In this document: positions 49,825-58,078 of the stretch, piece by piece
How the letters are laid out: each line of letters starts with the position of its first letter
How positions within the stretch are numbered: the stretch's first letter is position 1
Source of the DNA: JBOICV01 sp050740255
Lineage (GTDB): Bacteria > Pseudomonadota > Gammaproteobacteria > Nevskiales > JBOICV01
DNA: 64,000 nucleotides
NCBI GenBank assembly: GCA_050740255.1
Contig: JBOICV010000106.1
Coordinates: 8,173-72,172 of the forward strand
Direction: 5' to 3'
Notes under the pieces: generated by a model
Seen by the model: the letters and a program-made list of their open reading frames with translations, nothing else
Databases searched by the model: none
What the model was told of the DNA's origin: nothing
Position numbers and translations under genes: made by a program

Positions 49825-51528
49825 TCAACCGTGATCCATGGCCGCGGTTGCGGCTTCGAGGCGATGCTCGATTTCGCGCGCCGCGCCTGCGCGTGACTTG
49901 TATTCCAGCATGCCCTTGTCCAGTCCGCGCTCGCCAATGACGATGCGATGTGGAATGCCAATCAGATCGGCGTCCGCAAACATTGGACCGGGCCGCAGGC
50001 CGCGGTCATCCAGCAATACTTCAACGCCGGCTTTCAGCAGCCCCGTATACAAAGCATCCGCTGCGTCCTTTACCCGCGCGGATTTCTCGTAGTTGATCGG
50101 AGTGAGAATCACGCGGAAGGGTGCGATTGCCTCCGGCCAGATGATGCCGTTGTCGTCGTGGCTTTGCTCGATCGCCGCGCCGACGATGCGCGACACGCCG
50201 ATGCCGTAAGTGCCCATCTCCGGGGTCTGTTCCTTGCCGCCGGCGTCCAGCACCGACACACCCATGCTGGTGCTGTACTTGCGGCCCAGCTTGAAGATAT
50301 GGCCGACCTCGATGCCGCGCACCAGTTGGTAGTTGCCTTCCGCATTCGGCGCCGCTTCGCCATCCACCACGTTGCGGATATCGGCGACGACCGCGGGCTC
50401 GGGCAGATCACGACCCCAGTTAATGCCCATTAAATGATGGTCCGGCTCGTTTGCGCCGCAGACAAAATCGCTCATCGCCGCGACCGTCTGATCGGCGATG
50501 ATGCTGACGTCCTGGCCCAAGCCGATCGGGCCGATGTAGCCGGCCACACTCTTGAACACGCTCACCAATTCCGCTTCAGTGGCCAGGCGGTACCCGGCAA
50601 GGCCTGGGAGCTTGCCGATCTTGACGAGGTTGGCTTCGTGATCACCGCGTAGTAACAACAGGTAGTGCCGGCCATTGGCTTCCACCGCGACGCTCTTGAC
50701 CGTGCGCTCGAGCGGCAACTTCAGAAACTGTGCGACATCCGCGCAAGTGATGGTTCCTGGCGTATGCGCTTTCTTCAGCGGCTCCTTCGCTGCCGATCGC
50801 GCAGCAGGCGCCGCCGCCACCGCCGCTTCGAGATTGGCCGCATAGCTGCCATTGCTCGCAATCGCCAGCAAGTCCTCACCGGAACTCGCCAGCACGTGGA
50901 ATTCTTCGGAAGCCGAGCCGCCGATATTGCCGGAGTCCGCCTGCACGATGCGAAACTCGAGGCCGACGCGCTCGAAGATGCGCGAATACGCCTGGCGCAT
51001 ATTCAGATACTCGCGATCCAGATCGGCCGTATCCATATGGAAGGAGTAGCCGTCCTTCATCAGGAATTCGCGGGCGCGCATCACGCCGAAGCGGGGCCGG
51101 CGCTCGTCGCGGAACTTGCTGCCGATTTGGTAGAAATTCACCGGCAACTGCTTATAGCTGCGGTACTCGTCCTTCACCAGATTGGTGATGACTTCCTCGG
51201 CGGTCGGCGCGTAGCAGAAGTCGCGTTCATGCCGATCCTTCAAGCGCAGCATTTCCGGGCCCATGGCCTCCCAGCGTCCGGAGGTTTGCCACAACTCGGC
51301 GGGTTGAATGCAGGGCAGGGATACCTCCACGCAGCCAGCGCGGTTCAACTCCTCGCGCACGATGGCTGCCACTTTCTGCAGCACGCGCAGGCCGAGCGGC
51401 AGCCAGGTGTAAAGTCCCGCGGCAAGTTTGCGAATCAGGCCGGCGCGCAGCATCAGCTGGTGACTGACGATCTCGGCGTCGGCCGGCGTCTCTTTGGCGG
51501 TAAACAGGGGGAACTGCGAAAGGCGCAT
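49825..51528 (-). CDS. proS: prolyl-tRNA synthetase (bacterial type)
   Basis: Charges tRNA-Pro. Class II core: motif 2 region KFRDERRPRFGVMRAREFLMKDGYSFH (key part FRDERRPRFG-x-MR) and motif 3 GIGVSRIVGAAIEQ. The INS editing domain that removes Ala-tRNA-Pro is present between motifs 2 and 3 (about 225-400), with LLRGDHEANLVKI. 567 residues, typical. Divergent from the first MEST-like hydrolase across 65 bases. Confidence 0.97.
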   Translation of the reverse strand: MRLSQFPLFTAKETPADAEIVSHQLMLRAGLIRKLAAGLYTWLPLGLRVLQKVAAIVREELNRAGCVEVSLPCIQPAELWQTSGRWEAMGPEMLRLKDRHERDFCYAPTAEEVITNLVKDEYRSYKQLPVNFYQIGSKFRDERRPRFGVMRAREFLMKDGYSFHMDTADLDREYLNMRQAYSRIFERVGLEFRIVQADSGNIGGSASEEFHVLASSGEDLLAIASNGSYAANLEAAVAAAPAARSAAKEPLKKAHTPGTITCADVAQFLKLPLERTVKSVAVEANGRHYLLLLRGDHEANLVKIGKLPGLAGYRLATEAELVSVFKSVAGYIGPIGLGQDVSIIADQTVAAMSDFVCGANEPDHHLMGINWGRDLPEPAVVADIRNVVDGEAAPNAEGNYQLVRGIEVGHIFKLGRKYSTSMGVSVLDAGGKEQTPEMGTYGIGVSRIVGAAIEQSHDDNGIIWPEAIAPFRVILTPINYEKSARVKDAADALYTGLLKAGVEVLLDDRGLRPGPMFADADLIGIPHRIVIGERGLDKGMLEYKSRAGAAREIEHRLEAATAAMDHG

Positions 51529-51593
51529 AGTTTGTGTACGAGCTAAGGACGCGGCATTCTAACCCGCAGTTACCGACGGCTTACAGACGGCTG

Positions 51594-52475
51594 ATGGGGA
51601 TTTCGCTCGAGGACTGGCGCAAGCGCGGCCGCGAATATCTGCACCGCGGGCACGGCATTTTTTACGTGGACGAAGGGCAGGGCGCGCCACTGGTCTGCAT
51701 TCATGGCTTCCCGACGGCGAGCTGGGACTGGGCGCCGCTCTGGCCGGAGCTGACCCGGCGCTACCGCGTGATCGCGCCGGACATGATCGGCTTTGGCTTC
51801 TCGGCGAAACCGCGCGACTACCAGTACAGCATTCTGGATCAGGCGGATTTATTCGAGGGTTTACTGGCCCATCTCGGTGTAACGGAAGTTCTGGTGCTCG
51901 CTCATGACTACGGCGACACCGTGGCGCAAGAGCTGCTGGCGCGGCACAACGAGCGCTCGCGGTCGGGTCAACTTGGTTTACGACTGCGCTCAGTTTGTTT
52001 TCTGAATGGCGGCCTGTTTCCGGAGACGCATCGTCCGCGCTTCGTGCAGAAACTGCTGCAAAGCCCGATCGGTCCGCTGATTTCGCGGCTGATGAACCGG
52101 CGCAGCTTTGATCGTAGCTTCAGCGCCGTTTTCGGGCCGCAGACCCAGCCTTCGCCGGCTGAGCTGGCGGCCTTCTGGCAGCTGCTGAGCCACAACGGCG
52201 GCCAGCGCCTCATGCACAAGCTGATCCGCTACATGGCCGAGCGGCGTGAGCACCGGGAGCGCTGGGTGGGCGCCTTGTGCTCGGCCAAAATTCCCCTGCG
52301 CGTGATTGACGGCGCGGTGGATCCGGTTTCCGGCGCGCATATGGTGGCGCGCTACCGGGAGCTGGTGCCGAATCCCGATACGGTTATGCTGCCCACCATC
52401 GGCCACTATCCGCAGGTCGAGGCGCCACAGGCGGTGCTGGCGGCTTACCTCGAATTCGCCGCACCTACGGCATAA
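51594..52475 (+). CDS. MEST-like alpha/beta hydrolase, copy 1
   Basis: A 293-residue alpha/beta hydrolase. The sequence matches the MEST (mesoderm-specific transcript) branch more than ordinary dehalogenases: SHDYGD-type nucleophile elbow LAHDYGDTVAQELL (Asp105), NGGLFPETHRP, ISRLMNRRSF and ERWVGALCSAKIP are its hallmarks. The acid is probably in DGAVDPV and the His in GHYPQVE, so the triad is complete. An N-terminal oxyanion motif HGFPTASWDW is present. ATG at 51594; upstream codons of the open frame are not conserved-looking. The gene is 12 bases before copy 2. Substrate unknown. Confidence 0.9.
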   Translation: MGISLEDWRKRGREYLHRGHGIFYVDEGQGAPLVCIHGFPTASWDWAPLWPELTRRYRVIAPDMIGFGFSAKPRDYQYSILDQADLFEGLLAHLGVTEVLVLAHDYGDTVAQELLARHNERSRSGQLGLRLRSVCFLNGGLFPETHRPRFVQKLLQSPIGPLISRLMNRRSFDRSFSAVFGPQTQPSPAELAAFWQLLSHNGGQRLMHKLIRYMAERREHRERWVGALCSAKIPLRVIDGAVDPVSGAHMVARYRELVPNPDTVMLPTIGHYPQVEAPQAVLAAYLEFAAPTA

Positions 52476-52487
52476 TCCGGGCCACTT

Positions 52488-53387
52488 ATGACTGACCCCA
52501 AGCTCGGCGCGGCGGCAGAATGGCAGGCCGGTGGGCATAGCTATTCGTGTTGGGACAACGACATCTTCTACCGCGACGACGGTGAGGGCGACGCGGTGCT
52601 CTGCCTGCACGGGTTTCCGACCTCAAGCTGGGACTGGCGCAAGCTCTGGCCCGAGCTGACGCGTAACTATCGGGCGATCGCCCCGGACATGATTGGTCTG
52701 GGCTTCTCCGCTAAACCATTCCACTACCACTACGGCATCTTCGATTACGCCGATTTGTGCGAAGACTTGCTGCTGCATCTGGGCGTCAACCGGGTGCACC
52801 TGCTGGCGCACAATTTTGGCGCGACGGTCACGCAGGAGTTATTGGCGCGCCTGCAGGAGCGCCAGCGCTATGGTGAAAACGGCTTGGAGATCCGCTCGGT
52901 CTGCTTTCTGAACTCCGGCATCGTGCCGGAGGCCTCCGAGTTGCGCGTCGAGCTACGCCTGCTGCTGGAGCAGAAGGGACGCGATTTCGCACGCTTGTTC
53001 AACGAAGCCGGCTTCGCGCAAAGTCTGATGGTGTTGTTCGGCCGCGACAATCGGCCGAGCGCAGAGGAGCTGGCCAGCTACTGGCAGCTTGGCACCATGA
53101 ACGGCGGTTTGCGTATCGCGGACAAACTGGTGCACTTCATTGCCGACCGCCGCAAGCACCGCGGCCGCTGGCTCAATGCGACGCGCGAAGCGCAAATTCC
53201 CGTAAGCCATTTCAACGGCACCCAGGATCCGGTATGCGGCTTGAACATGGTGGCAAAGGTGCGCGAACTACTGCCCAATGTACGGATTGAATTGTGTGAC
53301 CGATCGGGCCATTTTCCGCATCTGGAGACGCCGCAGGAACTGTGGTCCTACTACCGCGCCTTTCTCGCCGCCCTCAGTCCTCGATAA
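52488..53387 (+). CDS. MEST-like alpha/beta hydrolase, copy 2, nucleophile Asp to Asn
   Basis: A 299-residue paralogue of the preceding protein with the same blocks (HGFPTSSWDW, AIAPDMIGLGFSAKP, FLNSGIVPEA, RGRWLNATREAQIP). The nucleophile elbow reads LAHNFGATVTQELL: Asn109 stands where copy 1 has Asp105. His (GHFPHLE) and the acid (GTQDPV) are kept. Either the enzyme is inactive, or Asn deamidates, or it has another chemistry. The C-terminus overlaps the convergent JAMM-like gene by 14 bases. Probably a dimer partner or a diverged duplicate. Confidence 0.9.
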   Translation: MTDPKLGAAAEWQAGGHSYSCWDNDIFYRDDGEGDAVLCLHGFPTSSWDWRKLWPELTRNYRAIAPDMIGLGFSAKPFHYHYGIFDYADLCEDLLLHLGVNRVHLLAHNFGATVTQELLARLQERQRYGENGLEIRSVCFLNSGIVPEASELRVELRLLLEQKGRDFARLFNEAGFAQSLMVLFGRDNRPSAEELASYWQLGTMNGGLRIADKLVHFIADRRKHRGRWLNATREAQIPVSHFNGTQDPVCGLNMVAKVRELLPNVRIELCDRSGHFPHLETPQELWSYYRAFLAALSPR

Positions 53388-53739
53388 TCTTCGCCGGCAA
53401 CTCCCGCGCGCCGCGCCAGGCGCGCAATTGCAGCACGCCGCGCGTGTCCAGGGCGATGATGAAGATATAACTCTCTGCGTCCGGCGCCTGCTCTTCCGGC
53501 AAAGGCTCGCCCGGGCCTCGCGGATGCACGTAGTAAATCGCAAACAAGCGCTCGCGGCGCGCGCGCAATTTCTCCAGCACCGATTGCCGATTCTCGCCCG
53601 CCAGCAAGGGATAGGGCTTCAGTCCGCCCTCTGCGCTTGCACCAATCAGCCCGCTGGCGGCGCCACCGGGCGCTGTCTGGGCATGGTGAAAGACTTGCTG
53701 CACGAGGCGGCGCGGGATGGTCAAACCGGGATCGGTCAT
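53374..53739 (-). CDS. JAMM/MPN-like protein with degenerate metal site
   Basis: A 121-residue protein of the Mov34/MPN/PAD-1 fold. The fold is suggested by IPRRLVQQVFHHAQ at the N-terminus, GLIGA and YYVHPRGPGEP in the place of the metalloprotease motif. The catalytic signature E...HxHPx7SxxD is broken: the first His of HxH is Val or Tyr, the Glu near SGLIG is absent and SxxD is not found, so it is probably not a peptidase. It overlaps the ThiF/MoeB-like gene by four bases (ATGA); MPN and E1-like genes pair in sulfur-carrier systems. Confidence 0.75.
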   Translation of the reverse strand: MTDPGLTIPRRLVQQVFHHAQTAPGGAASGLIGASAEGGLKPYPLLAGENRQSVLEKLRARRERLFAIYYVHPRGPGEPLPEEQAPDAESYIFIIALDTRGVLQLRAWRGARELPAKIIED

Positions 53740-54476
53740 GGGTTGTTGCAGACGGGACAGTCGGGATCACGCCTCAGCTTGAGTTCTCTGAAATTCAAGC
53801 TTAGCGCGTCAAGTACCAGCAGCCGCCCAGACGAGGGGCTGCCGATGCCCAGCAGGAGCTTGATCGCCTCCAGCGCCTGCAGGCTGCCGATGACGCCGAC
53901 CAGGGGGCCGAGAATACCGCTGTTCTCGCAGCTTTCCTGTGCTTCGCCGTTCTCCCGATAAAGACAGCGATAGCAGGGCGAGTCGTTGCGCCCCGGCGTG
54001 AATACCGCGAGCTGCGCCTCGAAGCGGATTGCCGCACCCGATACCAGCGGCTTGCGCGCCGCGACGCAGGCGGCGTTGACCGCGAAGCGGGTCGGAAAAT
54101 TATCGCTGCCATCGAGCACCACATCCGCCGCGTTGACGTACTTCTGCAGGCGCAGGCCTTCGAGCCGCTCACTTAGTGCTTCCACCTGCACCTCGGGATT
54201 GAGCGCATGCAGCGTGTCGCGGGCCGATTCCGCTTTGGCTCTGCCCAGATCGGCGCTGCGATGCAGGATTTGCCGCTGCAAATTAGATAATTCCAATACA
54301 TCGCTATCGGCAATCGTCAGGCGTCCGACGCCGGCCGCGGCGAGATAGAGCGCAGCCGCGGAGCCCAAGCCGCCGGCGCCCACGATCAAGGCATGTGAAT
54401 CGAGCAGGGTTTGCTGACCGGCGACATCAATCTGCGGCAGCACCAGATGGCGGCTGTAACGCTGCAGTGTTGTCAT
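53736..54476 (-). CDS. moeB: HesA/MoeB/ThiF-family adenylyltransferase
   Basis: E1-like enzyme that adenylates the C-terminus of a sulfur-carrier protein (MoaD or ThiS). RYSRHLVLPQIDVAGQ is the family's opening, GAGGLGSAAALYLA the ATP-site Gly loop, DVVLDGSDNFPTRFAVN the Asp-Asn block. Two CxxC pairs (CYRC near 172-175 and CPVC at the C-terminus) bind zinc. 246 residues, without a rhodanese domain. It precedes the JAMM-like gene and follows prmC on the same strand after a repeat-filled gap. Confidence 0.93.
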   Translation of the reverse strand: MTTLQRYSRHLVLPQIDVAGQQTLLDSHALIVGAGGLGSAAALYLAAAGVGRLTIADSDVLELSNLQRQILHRSADLGRAKAESARDTLHALNPEVQVEALSERLEGLRLQKYVNAADVVLDGSDNFPTRFAVNAACVAARKPLVSGAAIRFEAQLAVFTPGRNDSPCYRCLYRENGEAQESCENSGILGPLVGVIGSLQALEAIKLLLGIGSPSSGRLLVLDALSLNFRELKLRRDPDCPVCNNP

Positions 54477-54523
54477 AAGTGGTACTGAGAATTGCGCAAT
54501 TGACTCGCACTCGCGCCAATCCC

Positions 54524-54669
54524 AAATCCCCCGCCGTCCACCGCAAGCGGTGACCGTCCGCCCCCTTTAATAAAGGGGGCAGCGAGGCGCGATCGCGCCT
54601 CGCGGGGGATCGGATCGCCCCCTTTTGTAAAGGGGGCAGCGAGGCGTGGTAACGCCGAGAGGGGGATTT
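54524..54669. repeat. compound family B repeat (146 bases)
   Basis: Bounded by AAATCCCCC (54524-54532) and GGGGGATTT (54661-54669), the same ends as the element inside metG. Inside are two copies of a CCCCCTTT...AAAGGGGGCAGCGAGGCG unit and a GAGGCGCGATCGCGCCTC palindrome, as if one element had inserted in another. It fills the prmC-moeB gap; nothing else is visible there. Confidence 0.8.
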
Positions 54670-54711
54670 CAGGAGCTGCAGAAAATTCGTTAGCCACTTG
54701 GGAAAGGATCA

Positions 54712-55542
54712 TTAGTTCAACTGGCCCAGCGTTACACGTGGCAAATCTGCAAGATCGGCCAGGGTTTCGACAGAGGCAAAACCGGAAAATTTCAGTAATT
54801 CACGCACTGCTTGATCCTGCGTTGCGCCGTGTTCCAGCAGCAGCCAGCCGCCGGGCTTGAGATGTAGCGGCGCGTGCTGAACGATGAAGCGCAAATCGGC
54901 CAGTCCGTTATCACCCGCGATCAATGCGCGGCGCGGCTCAAAGGCCAAGGCGGCGAGATGCGGGTCTTGCGCCGCCACATAAGGCGGGTTGGACAGAACC
55001 AGTTCCAGCTTTTCGCCGGATAAAGCCGCGTACCAGCGTCCCCGCCGGAATTCCACATTGCCGAGCTGATGCCGCTGCGCATTGCGAGCTGCAACCGCCA
55101 GCGCGGCTTCGGAGCTGTCGGTGGCGAGCACCACGCAAGCCGGCCTTTCGCGCGCGATGGCCAGGGCGATCGCGCCGCTGCCGGTACCGAGATCGGCGAT
55201 GCGCCAGCGCGCGCCGGCAGGAATGCGCGCCAGCGCGGCCTCCACCAGTGTTTCTGTTTCCGGCCGCGGGATCAATACGGCGGGAGTCACTTCCAGTTCC
55301 AGCGACCAGAATTCGCGCTGCTTGAGCAGATAAGCCAGCGGCTCACCCATTTCACGGCGTGTAACCAAACCCTGAAAGCGAGTCAGGGCGTCGTCGGCCA
55401 GCTTGTTTTCACCATGGCTCAGCAGCCGGCTGCGCGGCTGCTGCACGCAATGCGCCAGCAGCAACTCGGCGTCAAGGCGGGCCGAATCGGAGTGCGGACG
55501 CAGACGCTCGACCGCAGCGCTGAGCGCCTCTGCCAGGGTCAT
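54712..55542 (-). CDS. prmC: release-factor glutamine N5-methyltransferase
   Basis: Methylates the Gln of the GGQ motif in release factors 1 and 2, speeding termination. The SAM motif DLGTGSGAIALA and the catalytic LSNPPYVA (NPPY binds the Gln amide) are intact; RPETETLVEAAL is the PrmC-specific block. 276 residues from the ATG at 55542; the longer frame upstream overlaps prfA and is not family-like. Follows prfA, its substrate gene, by 16 bases. Confidence 0.96.
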   Translation of the reverse strand: MTLAEALSAAVERLRPHSDSARLDAELLLAHCVQQPRSRLLSHGENKLADDALTRFQGLVTRREMGEPLAYLLKQREFWSLELEVTPAVLIPRPETETLVEAALARIPAGARWRIADLGTGSGAIALAIARERPACVVLATDSSEAALAVAARNAQRHQLGNVEFRRGRWYAALSGEKLELVLSNPPYVAAQDPHLAALAFEPRRALIAGDNGLADLRFIVQHAPLHLKPGGWLLLEHGATQDQAVRELLKFSGFASVETLADLADLPRVTLGQLN

Positions 55543-55558
55543 CTGCCGCGGACCGGTG

Positions 55559-56638
55559 TCATACACCCAAGGCTGCAAGCTGATCCGCCTGATACTCATG
55601 AATCAAAGGCTCGATCACGTCGTCCAAAGCGCCCTCGATGACCTGGGCCAGGTTGTACAGCGTGAGATTGATCCGGTGGTCGGTGACGCGGTTCTGCGGG
55701 AAGTTGTAGGTGCGGATGCGCTCCGAGCGGTCGCCCGAACCGACCAGCAGTTTGCGCGTTGCCGCCTGCTCGCTGCGTTGCTTCTCTTCCTGCGAAGCGC
55801 GCAGGCGCGCGGCCAGCAGGCTCATGGCGCGCGCGCGGTTCTTGTGCTGCGAGCGCTCATCCTGGCACTCCACCACGATGCCGCTCGGCAGGTGCGTGAT
55901 GCGGATCGCGGATTCGGTTTTGTTGACGTGCTGGCCGCCGGCCCCGCTGGAACGGAAGGTATCCACCCGCAAATCGGCCGGGTTGATGTCTATCTCCACT
56001 TCCTCCAGCTCGGCCAGCACCGCCACGGTCGCGGCCGAGGTGTGGATGCGGCCCTGCGCCTCGGTCGTTGGCACCCGCTGCACGCGATGCCCGCCGGACT
56101 CGAACTTGAGCCGCGAATACGCGCCCGCGCCTTGCACGCGCGCGATGATTTCCTTGTAGCCGCCGTGCTCGCCCGCGCTCTCGCCGAGGATTTCGATTTT
56201 CCAGCGGCGCGTCTCGGCGTAGCGCGCGTACATGCGGAACAAGTCGCCGGCGAAGATGGCGGCCTCATCGCCGCCGGTGCCGGCGCGGATTTCCAGAAAG
56301 ATATTTTTATCGTCGCGCGGATCGCGCGGAATCAGATGCAGGCGCAAGTCGGCCGCCAACTGCTCCAGCCCGAGCTTGAGCGCCGGCAACTCCGCCTGCG
56401 CCATGGCGCGCAGTTCCGGATCGGGCTCCTCGGCGAGTTTTTGCAGGCCGGCCGCCTCGGTCTGCAGCTTGCGGTAGCGCGCATAAGCCTCGGCCAGCGG
56501 CGTCAATTGCGAATACTCCTGCGACAGACGCCGGAACTTGTCCTGCACGGAGATGACTTCCGGCTCGGCCAGTTGCCGGCCGATGTCTTCATGGCGTTCG
56601 GCCAGCTCTTCGAGTTTGCGCTGCAGCGAGGCCTGCAT
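55559..56638 (-). CDS. prfA: peptide chain release factor 1
   Basis: Recognises UAA and UAG and releases the chain. The anticodon-like P-x-T tripeptide is PTT within HRVQRVPTTEAQGRIHTS; the catalytic loop is SGAGGQHVNKTESAIRI with GGQ. 359 residues. Its ATG shares one base with the hemA stop (TAATG), so translation is coupled to hemA; the order hemA-prfA-prmC is standard in Gammaproteobacteria. Confidence 0.97.
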   Translation of the reverse strand: MQASLQRKLEELAERHEDIGRQLAEPEVISVQDKFRRLSQEYSQLTPLAEAYARYRKLQTEAAGLQKLAEEPDPELRAMAQAELPALKLGLEQLAADLRLHLIPRDPRDDKNIFLEIRAGTGGDEAAIFAGDLFRMYARYAETRRWKIEILGESAGEHGGYKEIIARVQGAGAYSRLKFESGGHRVQRVPTTEAQGRIHTSAATVAVLAELEEVEIDINPADLRVDTFRSSGAGGQHVNKTESAIRITHLPSGIVVECQDERSQHKNRARAMSLLAARLRASQEEKQRSEQAATRKLLVGSGDRSERIRTYNFPQNRVTDHRINLTLYNLAQVIEGALDDVIEPLIHEYQADQLAALGV

Positions 56639-57909
56639 TATTCGCCGTCCTCGTCGTGGTCGCCCGAGTTCAGGCCGAAGAGCCGCTGGGCGGCATCGAG
56701 CAAGGCGGTCTGCTGCGCGGCTTCGGCTTGCCGTAGCGCGGTGCTCGGTTGATGCAGCAGCTTATTGGTCAATCCCTGTGCCAGAAAGGCCAGCGCTTCG
56801 TCCGCCGTGGCGCCCTGTGCGAGCATGCGGCGCGCGCGCGCCAGCACCTCTTCGGCCTGGGCTTCGGCGCGACCGCGCAATTGCGCAATCGTGCCGGCCG
56901 CGTCGCGCGCTTCGAGCCAGCGCATGAAGGCTTCGCTGCGCGCCTCGATCATGCCCTCGGCGTCGCGCGCCGCGGCTTCGCGCGAACGCAAATTATCCTG
57001 AATCACGTCTTTGAGATCATCCACCGTATACAGGTATATATCTTCCAGCTTGCCGACGGCAGCTTCGATGTCGCGCGGCACGGCCAGATCCAGCATGAAC
57101 ACCGGCTTGTGCCGGCGGCCGGCCAGGGCCTGGGTTACCTGAGCCAGTGTGACCACCGGTTCCGGGCTGGCGGTGCAGGACAGCAGCAGATCCGCTTCCC
57201 CCAGATGCGCCGGCAAATCTTCCAGAGGAATGGCGTAAGCGTGATACTGCGCGGCGAGTTTTTGCGCATGCGCCAGCGTGCGATTGGCAAAAATCATGCG
57301 GCCGATGCCCTGCTGCGCGAGATGGCGCGCGGCCAACTGCATCATCTCGCCGGCGCCGATCAAGAGCGCGGTATGGCGCGCGAAGTCGGCGAAGATGCGA
57401 CGCGCCAGCGTCACCCCCGCAAAAGCGACCGACACCGGATGCGCACCGATCTCAGTCTCGCTACGGACCAGCTTGGCCAGCGAGAAGGCATGCTCGAACA
57501 GGCGCGACAGTAAGGGCCCAACGCTACCGGCCGCTTGTGCGTCCTGAAACGCCTGCTTCATCTGGCCCAGTATTTGCGGTTCGCCCAGAATCATCGAGTC
57601 GAGCCCCGCCGCGACCCGCATGGCGTGGCGTACGCAGTCGCGCTCGCGGTGGCAATACGAGTGCCCCGCCAGTTGTGCCGGTTCGAGGCGCCGCGCCGCG
57701 GTCCACCACCCGGTCACCGCCTGCTGCGCGCTGGCCGGCGCCGCGGCATAGATTTCGGTGCGGTTGCAGGTGGACACGATCGCCGCCTCCTGCACCTGTG
57801 CCCGCAGTGCCGCCAGCGCGGCTGGCAGCTCGGCGTCGGTGAACGCAGCCGCTTCCCGCACCGCCAGCGGCGCAGTTTTGTGGTTCAGGCCCAGAACAAA
57901 AAGCGGCAT
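56638..57909 (-). CDS. hemA: glutamyl-tRNA reductase
   Basis: First committed step of C5-pathway tetrapyrrole synthesis, reducing Glu-tRNA to glutamate semialdehyde. LGLNHKTAPLAVRE is the family start, VSTCNRTEIYA holds the catalytic Cys, GLDSMILGEPQILGQ the tRNA-binding block and LIGAGEMMQLAARHL the NADPH site. 423 residues from the ATG at 57909; the extra 47 codons upstream are Arg/His-rich and not conserved. Divergent from the TPR-protein gene across 169 bases. Confidence 0.97.
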   Translation of the reverse strand: MPLFVLGLNHKTAPLAVREAAAFTDAELPAALAALRAQVQEAAIVSTCNRTEIYAAAPASAQQAVTGWWTAARRLEPAQLAGHSYCHRERDCVRHAMRVAAGLDSMILGEPQILGQMKQAFQDAQAAGSVGPLLSRLFEHAFSLAKLVRSETEIGAHPVSVAFAGVTLARRIFADFARHTALLIGAGEMMQLAARHLAQQGIGRMIFANRTLAHAQKLAAQYHAYAIPLEDLPAHLGEADLLLSCTASPEPVVTLAQVTQALAGRRHKPVFMLDLAVPRDIEAAVGKLEDIYLYTVDDLKDVIQDNLRSREAAARDAEGMIEARSEAFMRWLEARDAAGTIAQLRGRAEAQAEEVLARARRMLAQGATADEALAFLAQGLTNKLLHQPSTALRQAEAAQQTALLDAAQRLFGLNSGDHDEDGE

Positions 57910-58078
57910 GCGGTGGGGTGGATGAAGCCAAACTTGAAATTGTCCGTGATGCGCAGCGCTCTCGGCAAGCTGCCGAGAATCAAGGCGGCGCCGGTTTGAT
58001 CGTTTTTCGCGCCGCTTTCTGATTGGGCTGGCGCTCGGTATAGTGGACAATTAATTGGCTTTCTCACGGAAGGACATC

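Noticed and set aside
54477..54711. CRISPR-like array because of repeated CCCCCTTT...AAAGGGGG units
   Set aside because: Only two units, self-complementary with GC-rich variable flanks and no regular spacers; fits a dispersed inverted repeat.
55403..56752. 449-codon open frame on the + strand
   Set aside because: Antisense to prmC/prfA; no domain, composition typical of GC shadow frames.
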